Shown here piece after piece: positions 18,797 through 27,487 of a stretch of DNA of 64,000 bases (positions are counted from its first letter, which is position 1; each line of letters opens with the position of its first letter). The DNA lies in assembly GCA_016717265.1 (NCBI GenBank), contig JADKFX010000001.1, positions 2,616,501-2,680,500 on the forward strand. The letters run 5' to 3'. The notes below the pieces were generated by a model. The model saw only the letters and a list, made by a program, of their open reading frames with translations, was not told the origin of the DNA and made no database searches. The DNA is from Saprospiraceae bacterium. GTDB taxonomy: Bacteria; Bacteroidota; Bacteroidia; Chitinophagales; Saprospiraceae. The position numbers and the translations under genes are program-made.

Positions 18797-19795
18797 TTAG
18801 TGATTTAGCAATTGAACGCGTACTTTTTCACCTTGTAGAAACAAATTATCCTGCTGAATATTTATTTGTACTTCCCTGCCCCATGCCCGAAGTTCAGGTA
18901 TTTTTTTTAGACGTTCAGGAAGCGCTGTTATTCTTGTTCCAAGATTAACAACAAAACCTTTAAGAATATAGTTTGTATTAATTAATGAAGAGATAAGAAC
19001 GGTGTCCCCATTTTGAATCGTGCTTATGAAGCCCTCTCCAATGAATGTATTTACAATATTTGGATGTGTAGCATAAATTTTAAGGATACTATTGTAAGAT
19101 GGTATTTTGTCACCTGGATTAAATTCAAATTGGCCAATAATTCCATTTTCAGGGCTTAAGAGGAATGAATTTAATTCTATGTTTGAAAGTATCTTTATTT
19201 CGGATTTAATTTTTAATGTTTTCGCAACTAAGGCATCATTATTGAGTTGTATATCTTTATTTAAATTTTTAATTTTAAGATCTATTTCTGATAACTCAAG
19301 TTGCAGTTTAATATTTAATTCATCTCTTAAATGCGCTACCGAAGAATTTGATATTGTTTTACTTGAGTCACCATATACTTGTATTAAAAGGTCTTTTTGT
19401 AGATTTGAATTTCTAATTAATTCTTGTGATTTTAAGTGATAGTTTTTATTAATTTCATTTCGATGATTTAATAATAATGTGAGCTCACTTTTTTGTAATT
19501 CTCGATTTACTATATTTTTCTTTTCAAGTTCTACTAAATCAAATTCTAGATTTTGTTTTTCTTTATCAATTTCAATACGTTTAAACCGCGCAATGGTATC
19601 TCCAGTTTTGATTGCATCTCCTTGTCGTTTAAAGATCTCAATTATTTCTACCGGAAAGCCAAGATTAATGCTTCGTACTTGATTCTCAGCGATACCAAAA
19701 AAAGCATCTGAATTACTTATGGATTTTTTAATAAAAGGCAATATTAGAACGATACATAATATTGCTAATATATATACAAAGTTAATAGTTTTCAC
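18797..19795 (-). CDS. HlyD-like periplasmic adaptor (membrane fusion protein)
   Basis: A 332-residue protein with one N-terminal membrane segment (about 5-24). A split biotinyl-lipoyl-like domain has its first half near residues 45-75 (NLGFPVEIIEIFKRQGDAIK, GDTIARF) and its second half near 205-240 (SPENGIIGQFEFNPGDKI). A coiled-coil hairpin lies between them (about 75-205), and a beta-barrel near the C-terminus (VVNLGTRITALPERL). This is the order expected for HlyD-type adaptors that join inner- and outer-membrane components. It follows the CotH gene by 14 bases and precedes the TolC-like gene by 2. No ABC or RND pump gene is adjacent, which is unusual. Confidence 0.85.
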   Translation of the reverse strand: MKTINFVYILAILCIVLILPFIKKSISNSDAFFGIAENQVRSINLGFPVEIIEIFKRQGDAIKTGDTIARFKRIEIDKEKQNLEFDLVELEKKNIVNRELQKSELTLLLNHRNEINKNYHLKSQELIRNSNLQKDLLIQVYGDSSKTISNSSVAHLRDELNIKLQLELSEIDLKIKNLNKDIQLNNDALVAKTLKIKSEIKILSNIELNSFLLSPENGIIGQFEFNPGDKIPSYNSILKIYATHPNIVNTFIGEGFISTIQNGDTVLISSLINTNYILKGFVVNLGTRITALPERLKKIPELRAWGREVQINIQQDNLFLQGEKVRVQLLNH

Positions 19796-19809
19796 GACCG
19801 TATAAATGC

Positions 19810-22119
19810 TTATCGAATGATAAATTTCGAAGATTTGCTTTCAATTTTAATAACATAGAGGCCTGTTGAAAGCAAAGAAACATCAATTAAATTTTTGTTG
19901 ATATAGTTTCCTTCAAGAACTTTGTTTCCTATTAAATTATAGATTGAAAAAGGAGTTGAATCTTCAAACGGTGTATGGATTTGAATCCATTTGCTTGCTG
20001 GGTTTGGAACAATCGTTATAGATGAATTTTCAAATTGGTAATTTGTGATTATAAGATCATTATTCTTATTGAACGTGGGAGCCTGGACGATAAATGATCC
20101 GCTACCGTTTGGTTTCCTAGCATATCCTTTGTCGGTAAGTTGTGCACCGAAACTAACCTTGTCAACTTGTTGAGCTAGGCTATCTAATAAAATAATTTCT
20201 TCACCGGAGGCTGATAGTTTAAAATTTGCATGGTAGCCTGTTTGCTTTCCATTTTCATCAGCCCAAATAATTAAATAACTATCTGGAATAAGTTTGGTGC
20301 CGTAAGGAAAACGATATTTATCAAGGTTTGTTGGATTATCAGTTAAAATCCAATTACTGATATCAATTTCTTTATTTGAATTATTGTAGAGTTCGATCCA
20401 ATCATCAAATTCACCATCCTGATCAGCCATCGTAGTTGAATTCGAAGCCATAAATTCGTTAATTACAATTTCAGTGGCCGATGAATTTTTTAATTCTACT
20501 TGATAAATGTAAACGTCATGTTCCGCACCTTCTGGTGAATATTTAGTAGTTCCTGCAGTATTATTGGCAATAGATTCAATATAATATCTTATAAAATTAC
20601 CGTTTGGATAGGCTGGAATAGAAGCTGCATATATTCCATCCTTCGCTTGGTTGTCGTTATGGTTTCCATCATCATACATTACGATTTTGTTAAAATAGCC
20701 ATCATAACCTGGTGCAAAATATAAATTTACTTGCTTTGCTGCTATGTTACCACTGATTGTTGCTTGAATCGTTACTTCTTGAGTTTCATCTGGAGTTTTG
20801 AACGGTACCCCATTTGTCAAAAATTGCACATCAGAAATAGTAGCACCTATTTGCTTGAATTCTGTATTGTTTAAAACAAATGTTCTTCGACTTCGCATCC
20901 AATTTATTAGAACATTTTTTTCTGCTTGAAATGCAGAATACGTCATGAATTTTTTTGGATCACTAGTTACTACGGAATCGATATGATTGTAGAATGTGTT
21001 GATATAATTTGTGAAGTAGGTGGAGTCTAATGTAGCATTAAAAAGGCTTCTAACATGCGCTAAGTATCTTTGTCTTAATGCCGGAACAGCAAAAAGTCTG
21101 TTTGTTAATGGGAATTTTACATCAGCCTCTTTTAAGAATATTGACCAATTCGTAGTCTGTCCTTTCATCACTGAGTTTGCATCATATTCAAGTGGAATGA
21201 GTCGCTCTACGTCTTTTTGGTAAATTGCATAATAATCCATTCCTCCTTTATTTACATAGCTATCGTCATCGCCAAATAAAATCTCTTTAGCTAAAAACCA
21301 AAGAGCTCGGTCAATATCAAATACTTTATTCAAGCTGTCTTCTAATTGCGCCAAAGGGACCGTATTTAAAACTTTAGTAACTCTTGCAAGATCGGCCCAT
21401 GGATTATCAACTGTAGTATGTTTTAATGTATAATGTGGTTTATAACTTGACGTGTCATCACCTAAATAATTTAAAGTCGAAGTTCCTGCACCAAAACCAC
21501 CCATCCCTCCAGTGGTTCGTTCACATCTCCATCTGGTACCGTCGTTACTTAAAAACCATTCTTTGATATATGCCCCATCTAAAGCTTGAACATTCGGATA
21601 GAGTCCCCAATCCTGACCATTTATATAAAGATGAATAAAGTTAGCTTTCAAAGAAGGGCAAAAAGGTCTGGTAATATTTTCATATAAAACCTCTCTGGTG
21701 CAGCTATTATCTTCGAATGCATTATTGAAGTTTAAGGTTTGATATCCTTTTAAATCTTGTTCGGGGTCCAAAAAATCCATTGTAACATTAAATGATTTTT
21801 TTTGGCTGGTTACTCTGGAATAAGACGTTTGACCTTTAAACCGAACACCCACATTTGGATAGGTTACGCCATCTATAATTAGGCTGGCTACGATATCTTT
21901 TTTAGATTGATAATTATTAGTTAGTTGGGTCCAATAATCAGGCTGATCAAATATCAGATCTACACGTCTTAATTTTTCAGTGTTGTAAAGTCCTGCTACT
22001 TCAGAAATTCCTGTTATTAACCGTTTCCCATCGGTTGAGAATTGGACTTCCGATGGAAGTTTTTGTGCTTTAACACTATTGCATATTAGCAATAGTAAGC
22101 ATGCTATAATATTTTTCAT
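19810..22119 (-). CDS. CotH kinase-family protein with lamin-tail domain and type A T9SS sorting domain
   Basis: A 769-residue secreted protein. Signal peptide to about residue 18. The CotH kinase-like domain (about 50-400) shows VGVRFKGQTSYSR, KKSFNVTMDFLD, LNFNNAFEDNSCTREVLYE, LYINGQDWGLY and the acidic PLEYDANSVMKG. A Big-like/X-domain follows (about 425-540), then a lamin-tail domain (about 550-680, INEFMASNSTTMADQDGEFD, DDWIELYNNS, ILTDNP) and a C-terminal type A sorting domain (ITIVPNPASKWIQI ... GLYVIKIESKSSKFIIR). CotH proteins of spores phosphorylate secreted substrates; secreted CotH-like proteins elsewhere are often poorly characterised. It lies 16 bases after the DUF4956 gene and 14 before the HlyD-like gene. 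Confidence 0.9.
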   Translation of the reverse strand: MKNIIACLLLLICNSVKAQKLPSEVQFSTDGKRLITGISEVAGLYNTEKLRRVDLIFDQPDYWTQLTNNYQSKKDIVASLIIDGVTYPNVGVRFKGQTSYSRVTSQKKSFNVTMDFLDPEQDLKGYQTLNFNNAFEDNSCTREVLYENITRPFCPSLKANFIHLYINGQDWGLYPNVQALDGAYIKEWFLSNDGTRWRCERTTGGMGGFGAGTSTLNYLGDDTSSYKPHYTLKHTTVDNPWADLARVTKVLNTVPLAQLEDSLNKVFDIDRALWFLAKEILFGDDDSYVNKGGMDYYAIYQKDVERLIPLEYDANSVMKGQTTNWSIFLKEADVKFPLTNRLFAVPALRQRYLAHVRSLFNATLDSTYFTNYINTFYNHIDSVVTSDPKKFMTYSAFQAEKNVLINWMRSRRTFVLNNTEFKQIGATISDVQFLTNGVPFKTPDETQEVTIQATISGNIAAKQVNLYFAPGYDGYFNKIVMYDDGNHNDNQAKDGIYAASIPAYPNGNFIRYYIESIANNTAGTTKYSPEGAEHDVYIYQVELKNSSATEIVINEFMASNSTTMADQDGEFDDWIELYNNSNKEIDISNWILTDNPTNLDKYRFPYGTKLIPDSYLIIWADENGKQTGYHANFKLSASGEEIILLDSLAQQVDKVSFGAQLTDKGYARKPNGSGSFIVQAPTFNKNNDLIITNYQFENSSITIVPNPASKWIQIHTPFEDSTPFSIYNLIGNKVLEGNYINKNLIDVSLLSTGLYVIKIESKSSKFIIR

Positions 22120-22135
22120 TCAACAATTTTAAACC

Positions 22136-22828
22136 TCAAATACTTTCTTCTTCTGATCTCAAATTATATCGTATTGATTTAACTTCAGATAAGGCGGAGA
22201 TAGATTCTATTAAACTATTTTCATCAATATTTTGTGAAGATTTGACTTCCCAAATATAACTTTTATCAGTTCTACCTGATTCTAGTGAAATATCTATTCT
22301 GATGAGTTCTGCTGCAATTTTAGCCTGGACAAAATATTCACGAATGCTCTTTTCTCCAATACGAGCATCTTGATCAAATGTAACCTTTATAGTTTGGGAT
22401 TTTTTAGGATAATTACTTAATGGTGATAAGTCTAATAAAAAAGCCAAAACACAAAAAAGTACACAGCCATAGAGCGCTATATTAAAAGCAAATACACCAC
22501 AAGCTATTCCAGATGCCAGCGCAGCAAAAATAAAAATCATGTTTCTTGGCTGGTTAATATTTGTTCTAAAGCGGATCATTGCAAGCACTCCTAACATCCC
22601 TAACCCTCTTCCTATACTATCACCAACTGCCTGAGCTACAATAGCTGCAATGATAGATCCAAGTATCATAGATTGTATAAAATGACCTGGAGATTGATTG
22701 TGACCTGTTGTTTTTTCATAGGTAAATGCAATCAAAGAAGACAGGAAAAAGCTTAGCAACAAAGCATATAATACAGATAAAGGCGACGGATTATCAGTAT
22801 TTATATTCGTTAATGAAAAATCAAACAT
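22136..22828 (-). CDS. DUF4956 inner-membrane protein
   Basis: A 230-residue protein with about four membrane segments (roughly 18-36, 52-70, 95-112 and 115-132) and a soluble C-terminal domain (about 145-230). The glycine-rich core GDSIGRGLGMLGVLAMIRFR is the signature of the DUF4956 family, which somewhat resembles MgtC-type membrane domains. Family members are frequently found near CotH-like and VTC-type polyphosphate polymerase genes, but no VTC gene is seen here. It is the first gene of the CotH/HlyD/TolC operon and the only integral inner-membrane protein of that group apart from the adaptor's anchor, which makes it a candidate inner-membrane partner. That role is inference. Confidence 0.88.
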   Translation of the reverse strand: MFDFSLTNINTDNPSPLSVLYALLLSFFLSSLIAFTYEKTTGHNQSPGHFIQSMILGSIIAAIVAQAVGDSIGRGLGMLGVLAMIRFRTNINQPRNMIFIFAALASGIACGVFAFNIALYGCVLFCVLAFLLDLSPLSNYPKKSQTIKVTFDQDARIGEKSIREYFVQAKIAAELIRIDISLESGRTDKSYIWEVKSSQNIDENSLIESISALSEVKSIRYNLRSEEESI

Positions 22829-22920
22829 TTCGGAAAGTTAAGCCTTTTTTAAATTTGATCCTTAATTTTAGTTAAGCCTACCAAGAGATTTGGACGGATG
22901 ATTGATCAAAAGGTTTAATT

Positions 22921-22938
22921 GGGGAATATAAATTCCCC
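22921..22938 (-). terminator. Hairpin downstream of nrdA
   Basis: GGGGAAT (22921-22927) and ATTCCCC (22932-22938) form a perfect 7-base-pair stem with an ATAA loop. It sits about 37-54 bases beyond the nrdA stop on the minus strand. No long T-run follows, so termination is plausible but not certain. Confidence 0.45.
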
Positions 22939-22974
22939 CAAATGCCCCATATTAATAAACTCTGTGTATGCGCT

Positions 22975-25428
22975 CTAACCTTGGCAAAAAACACAGCCAT
23001 CTTCCATAGTACAAGACTGTCCTTCTGTCATTGTTTGAGTTTCCGTGGCAGCAAACATTTCCTGCAATTGCTCAATCTTGATTTCACCAGAACTTGGTGA
23101 AGTGGTCATTGTAAATTCTTCTGATTTTACATCTTCAATTTGATCCACAAATTTGCGCTGATGCTTTTCACTTAGTGTAAATTTAATAGGATCTACAGCA
23201 GATTTTGTTCTGAGGTAATACATACCGGTTTTTAAACCTTTTTTCCAAGCATAGAAATGCATTGAGCCTAATTTATTTACGGTAGCGCTTTCAAGAAACA
23301 GATTTAAGCTTTGACTTTGACAGATAAATGCACCTCGATCTGCAGCCATGTCTATGACTGCTTTTTGGCTTATCTCCCAGACTGTTTTATAAAGTTCTTT
23401 TAAATGTTGCGGGATGTTGGGAATCGTTTGAATAGACCCATTATTTAACATCAACATTTCTTTCATTTCTTGATTCCAAAGACCAAGTTTTACGAGATCT
23501 TCTAATAAATGTTTATTGATTACAATATATTCTCCAGATAAGGTTCTTCGAGTGTAAAAGTTTGAAGTATAAGGTTCAAAGCACTCATTATTACCTAAAA
23601 TTTGTGAAGTACTTGCAGTCGGCATAGGTGCAAGTAATAGACTGTTTCTTAAACCGTTTTGGATGACCTCTTTTTTTAAGGAATCCCAATCCCAACGTTT
23701 GGAGTCTGGAGTCACTCCCCACATATCAAATTGAAATATTCCTTGGCTCATGGGTGAGCCTTTAAAACTTTCATAACTGCCATGCTTTTTTGCAAGTTCG
23801 CAACTTTCTTTTACAGCAGCAAAATATATTGTTTCAAAAATATCTTTGTTTAATTGTTTCGCTTCATCACTATCGAATGGCATTCTCATTAAAATAAAAG
23901 CATCTGCCAAACCTTGTACGCCAATGCCAATTGGGCGATGTCTAAAATTGGATGTTTTGGCTTCTGGAATTGGGTAATAATTAATATCAATGATTCGATT
24001 TAAATTTCTCGTTATTACTTTTGTTACAGCTGCCAATTTTTTGAAATCAAACGTATTATTTTCAACAAACTTAGGTAATGAAATAGAAGCTAAATTACAA
24101 ACTGCAACTTCCTCGGCTGAAGTATATTCAAGTATTTCTGTGCATAGATTTGAAGAACGTATAGTGCCTAAATTTTTCTGATTTGATTTTTCATTACAAG
24201 CATCTTTGTATAATAGATATGGCGTTCCCGTTTCTATTTGACTTTGACAAATTTGAAACCATAATTCCTGCGCTCTTACTGTTTTACGCGCTTTGCCATC
24301 CGCTTCATATTGATGATATAAAGTTTCAAATTTTTCGCCATAGGAATCGTATAGACCGGGTGCTTCATTTGGACAGAACAAGGACCAATCTGCATCATCT
24401 AAAACTCGTTGCATAAATAAGTCAGGTATCCAAAGGGCAAAAAATAAATCACGAGCTCTCATTTCTTCTTTGCCATGATTCTTTTTTAATTCTAAAAAAT
24501 CTTCAATATCCGCATGCCAAGGTTCAATATAAATAGCAAATGCACCTTTGCGTTTTCCTCCACCCTGATCTACATATCGTGCGGTGTCATTAAATACGCG
24601 CAACATTGGAATAATGCCATTGGATGAACCTCCAGTTCCTTTTATATAACTTCCTTTCGCCCGAATATTATGAATGCTTAAACCGATTCCACCAGCAGAT
24701 TGTGAGATTTTTGCACAGCGACTTAAGGTTTCAAAAATTCCAGAGATTGAATCATCTACCATACTTAATAAAAAACAGGAAGACAATTGCGGTTTTGGTG
24801 TACCCGCATTAAATAATGTTGGAGTCGCATGGACAAACCATTTCTCTGACATTAAATTATAGGTTTCGATTGCAGCATCTATATTTTCACCATGAATCCC
24901 TACAGCGGCTCTCATTAAAAGATGTTGTGGTCTTTCAACTACTTTTTTATTGGCTTTTAATAAGTACGATTTTTCTAATGTCTTAAATCCAAAATAATCA
25001 AAACTATAATCTCTATCATAAATAATTGCAGAGTCTAATAAGTCTGCATGATTTCGAATTACACTAATCGTTTCATCGCTTATAAGGCCTGCTTTCTGGC
25101 TAGTTTTTGGATCGATATATTGATATAGCAATTCCATAGTTTCAGAAAAGGACTTATTGGTGTTTTTATGCAGATTTGATACCGCAATTCTAGCTGCAAG
25201 GATTGCATAATCAGGATGTATCGTTGCAAAACTTGCGGCAGTTTCTGCGGCCAGATTATCCAATTCCGATGTCGTAACACCGTTGAAAAGTCCGGTAATT
25301 ACTTTTCTAGCAATTTCTATTGGGTCAACAAATTTACTATCGAGGCTATAGCACAATTTCTTCACACGGGCTGTAATTTTATCAAAACTGACTTCTTCCC
25401 GCTTGCCGTTACGTTTTAGTACTTGCAT
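22975..25428 (-). CDS. nrdA: Ribonucleoside-diphosphate reductase class Ia, alpha subunit
   Basis: An 817-residue catalytic subunit that reduces ribonucleotides to deoxyribonucleotides. An ATP-cone lies at about 1-95 (MQVLKRNGKREEVSFDKI). The catalytic barrel shows the first redox cysteine in TPKPQLSSCFLLSM and SAGGIGLSIHNIRAKGSYI. The N-x-C-x-E radical motif is seen in NLCTEI and the second redox cysteine in EVAVCNLASI. PMPTASTSQILGNNECFEPY is also present. The C-terminal tail ends in a shuttle cysteine pair (GCVFCQG). The length fits class Ia enzymes with one ATP-cone. It follows nrdB by 49 bases in the same direction. The intact ATP-cone implies dATP inhibition. Confidence 0.97.
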   Translation of the reverse strand: MQVLKRNGKREEVSFDKITARVKKLCYSLDSKFVDPIEIARKVITGLFNGVTTSELDNLAAETAASFATIHPDYAILAARIAVSNLHKNTNKSFSETMELLYQYIDPKTSQKAGLISDETISVIRNHADLLDSAIIYDRDYSFDYFGFKTLEKSYLLKANKKVVERPQHLLMRAAVGIHGENIDAAIETYNLMSEKWFVHATPTLFNAGTPKPQLSSCFLLSMVDDSISGIFETLSRCAKISQSAGGIGLSIHNIRAKGSYIKGTGGSSNGIIPMLRVFNDTARYVDQGGGKRKGAFAIYIEPWHADIEDFLELKKNHGKEEMRARDLFFALWIPDLFMQRVLDDADWSLFCPNEAPGLYDSYGEKFETLYHQYEADGKARKTVRAQELWFQICQSQIETGTPYLLYKDACNEKSNQKNLGTIRSSNLCTEILEYTSAEEVAVCNLASISLPKFVENNTFDFKKLAAVTKVITRNLNRIIDINYYPIPEAKTSNFRHRPIGIGVQGLADAFILMRMPFDSDEAKQLNKDIFETIYFAAVKESCELAKKHGSYESFKGSPMSQGIFQFDMWGVTPDSKRWDWDSLKKEVIQNGLRNSLLLAPMPTASTSQILGNNECFEPYTSNFYTRRTLSGEYIVINKHLLEDLVKLGLWNQEMKEMLMLNNGSIQTIPNIPQHLKELYKTVWEISQKAVIDMAADRGAFICQSQSLNLFLESATVNKLGSMHFYAWKKGLKTGMYYLRTKSAVDPIKFTLSEKHQRKFVDQIEDVKSEEFTMTTSPSSGEIKIEQLQEMFAATETQTMTEGQSCTMEDGCVFCQG

Positions 25429-25477
25429 AATAAGTATAGATTAAAAATCAAAAAAGGGTTAAAAAAAAAACTACGGG

Positions 25478-26455
25478 TTAAAACTCTTCGTCTATGGTAA
25501 ATACCTTCGGAGCATGTCCCGTTGTTACGCCCGATTTTTGGTATTCCGACACCCTTTTTTCAAAAAAATTGGTTTTACCTTGCACGGAGATCATTTCCAT
25601 GAAGGCGAATGGATTTTGAGAATTGTAAACTTTAGGATTTCCTAATGCTATCAATAGTCTATCAGCAACAAACTCAATATATTGACACATCAATTCTGCG
25701 TTCATACCGATTAAAGCAACTGGTATTGCATCGGTAACGAAATTTTTCTCAATTTCAACAGCATCCTTGATGATTGCTTCGACTGTCTCCTTTGGAAGTT
25801 TGTTATTAATATGCTGATTGTATAATAAACATGCAAAATCACAATGCATTCCTTCATCTCTTGAGATTAATTCATTAGAGAAGGTTAAGCCTGGCATGAG
25901 CCCGCGCTTTTTAAGCCAAAAAATACTGCAAAATGATCCACTAAAGAATATTCCTTCTACTGCAGCAAAAGCAATTAACTGTTCCTGAAAACTACCTTTT
26001 TTTATCCAACGCATTGCCCAATCTGCCTTGTTTTTAACACATTCCAGGTTGTCAACAGCGTGGAAAAGGAAATCTTTATCTACAGGATCCTTAATATAAG
26101 TATCAATTAATAAGGAATAGGTCTCTGAATGAATATTTTCCATCATGATCTGAAAACCATAAAAGAATTTAGCTTCTGGATACTGAACCAGCCTGACCAT
26201 GTTTTCAGCAAGGTTTTCATTAACAATTCCATCACTTGCTGCAAAAAATGCAAGGACATGTTTAATAAAATGTTTTTCGTCAGAAGTTAATTTATGCTGC
26301 CAATCTTCCAGGTCCTGAGCAAGATCTATTTCTTCGGCAGTCCAAAAAGAAGCTTCAGAATTTTTGTAAAATTGCCAAATATCATCATGCTTTATTGGAA
26401 ATATGACAAATCGATCGGGATTTTCGGTAAGAATTGGTTCTGAACGGTAATTCAT
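25478..26455 (-). CDS. nrdB: Ribonucleoside-diphosphate reductase class Ia, beta (radical) subunit
   Basis: A 325-residue ferritin-fold subunit. The diiron/radical residues are visible: Asp44 (TAEEIDL), Glu106 and His109 with the radical Tyr113 (MENIHSETY), and later ligands in EGIFFSGSF and RDEGMHCDFA. Because the tyrosine is present, the canonical tyrosyl-radical mechanism is expected, not the phenylalanine type Ic. The C-terminal tail (FTIDEEF) is the usual docking peptide for NrdA. It is the first gene of the nrdB-nrdA pair, preceded by a 436-base AT-rich gap with DnaA-box-like sites. Confidence 0.97.
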   Translation of the reverse strand: MNYRSEPILTENPDRFVIFPIKHDDIWQFYKNSEASFWTAEEIDLAQDLEDWQHKLTSDEKHFIKHVLAFFAASDGIVNENLAENMVRLVQYPEAKFFYGFQIMMENIHSETYSLLIDTYIKDPVDKDFLFHAVDNLECVKNKADWAMRWIKKGSFQEQLIAFAAVEGIFFSGSFCSIFWLKKRGLMPGLTFSNELISRDEGMHCDFACLLYNQHINNKLPKETVEAIIKDAVEIEKNFVTDAIPVALIGMNAELMCQYIEFVADRLLIALGNPKVYNSQNPFAFMEMISVQGKTNFFEKRVSEYQKSGVTTGHAPKVFTIDEEF

Positions 26456-26891
26456 TGGCTCTTGCTGTTTGAGTTTGGTAAGCTGATCGGGTAATTGTGG
26501 TTCAAATGTATTTAAAACTTAATATTATATAACAAAAATTTTGATATATTTTTTTACTTAATATGTATTGCTTTGATTTATATTTAGAAATCTGATTTAA
26601 TAAATTGTGATCCATACAAAAATCATATTATCAATAATTATTATATTTAGCTCAAAAATACAACGAACTTTGTTTGATTTTTTACAATAATTATCAACAT
26701 AATGTGGAAAACTTGGGTAAAAAACTGAAAAGGCGTTAAATACAAAATGTTAATTCTTGCTATGGTTGTGGAAAACGCATTAAAAATGTTTAAAACTTAT
26801 AATAAAATGACTCTAAAAGTTTTAAATATATGATTTTGTTTAAATATGAAGGTAATTTTGAAACCCTAAATGGACTAAAACAAACTATAAA
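26456..26891. other. AT-rich 436-base intergenic region with DnaA-box-like motifs
   Basis: No gene was found between the divergent nrdB and pseudouridine synthase genes. The region is extremely AT-rich with many poly-A/T and TATAT runs. It contains TTATCAACA at 26691-26699 and two TGTGGAAAA (TTTTCCACA on the other strand) at 26703-26711 and 26767-26775. The latter match the degenerate DnaA box TTWTNCACA exactly; the former has one mismatch. The region could be a DnaA-controlled nrdB promoter or an origin of replication. The parAB genes lie about 16 kb away. Confidence 0.4.
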
Positions 26892-27473
26892 ATGTACTAT
26901 TACAAAATATATAAACCTTATGGAGTCTTAAGTCAGTTTAGCAAAAAAGAGCCTGAACAAGTAACTCTCCAGGATGTATTTAAGTTTCCAAAAGCAGTTT
27001 ACCCAATTGGAAGATTGGATAAAGACAGTGAAGGATTATTAATTTTATCAGATGATATTGCATTAAATAATAAGCTTTTAAACCCAAAATTTAAAATGCC
27101 GAAAACATATTTAGCCCAGGTAGAAGGAATTCCAACCCAAGAAGCATTGAAAAAACTCGAATCTGGGATTTTAATTAAAATTGATGGAAAATCACATACA
27201 ACATTACCTGCAACAGTTAAATTGATGGATAAAATACCGACTTATCCAGAAAGAATACCTCCCATCCGACTCCGTAAATCCATCCCAGACCGGTGGATCG
27301 AAATAACAATCCATGAAGGAAAGAATCGACAAGTCAGGAGAATGTTTGCAGCTGTAGGCTTTCCGGTACTGCGACTTATTAGAATTTCAATTGGACCCAT
27401 ACAATTAGGTACATTGCAAGCAGGTAATACGGTGCTCCTAAATAATGCAGAACTTCTTGCTTTAAAAGTGTAA
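26892..27473 (+). CDS. Ribosomal large-subunit pseudouridine synthase, RsuA/RluB/E family
   Basis: A 193-residue enzyme that isomerises a uridine in rRNA. The catalytic motif GRLDKDSEGLL contains the conserved Asp43. Other family blocks are KMPKTYLAQVEG and the C-terminal EGKNRQVRRMFAAVGFPVLRLIR. There is no N-terminal S4 domain, and the short length fits the RluE subgroup; the exact target uridine cannot be told from sequence. It stands alone, divergent from nrdB and convergent with pdhB (14-base gap). Confidence 0.92.
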   Translation: MYYYKIYKPYGVLSQFSKKEPEQVTLQDVFKFPKAVYPIGRLDKDSEGLLILSDDIALNNKLLNPKFKMPKTYLAQVEGIPTQEALKKLESGILIKIDGKSHTTLPATVKLMDKIPTYPERIPPIRLRKSIPDRWIEITIHEGKNRQVRRMFAAVGFPVLRLIRISIGPIQLGTLQAGNTVLLNNAELLALKV

Positions 27474-27487
27474 TTAACTAAAAAGTG

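Noticed and set aside
18797..19795. Reading the HlyD-TolC pair as a complete type I secretion system
   Set aside because: The required ABC transporter is missing from the operon and the window neighbourhood.
24183..25419. Several plus-strand open frames antisense to nrdA
   Set aside because: They overlap a full-length, highly conserved gene; composition reflects its complementary codons.
26456..26891. NrdR boxes upstream of nrdB
   Set aside because: No pair of ACAnnATATnnTGT-type 16-mers could be found; AT-richness alone gives chance similarity.
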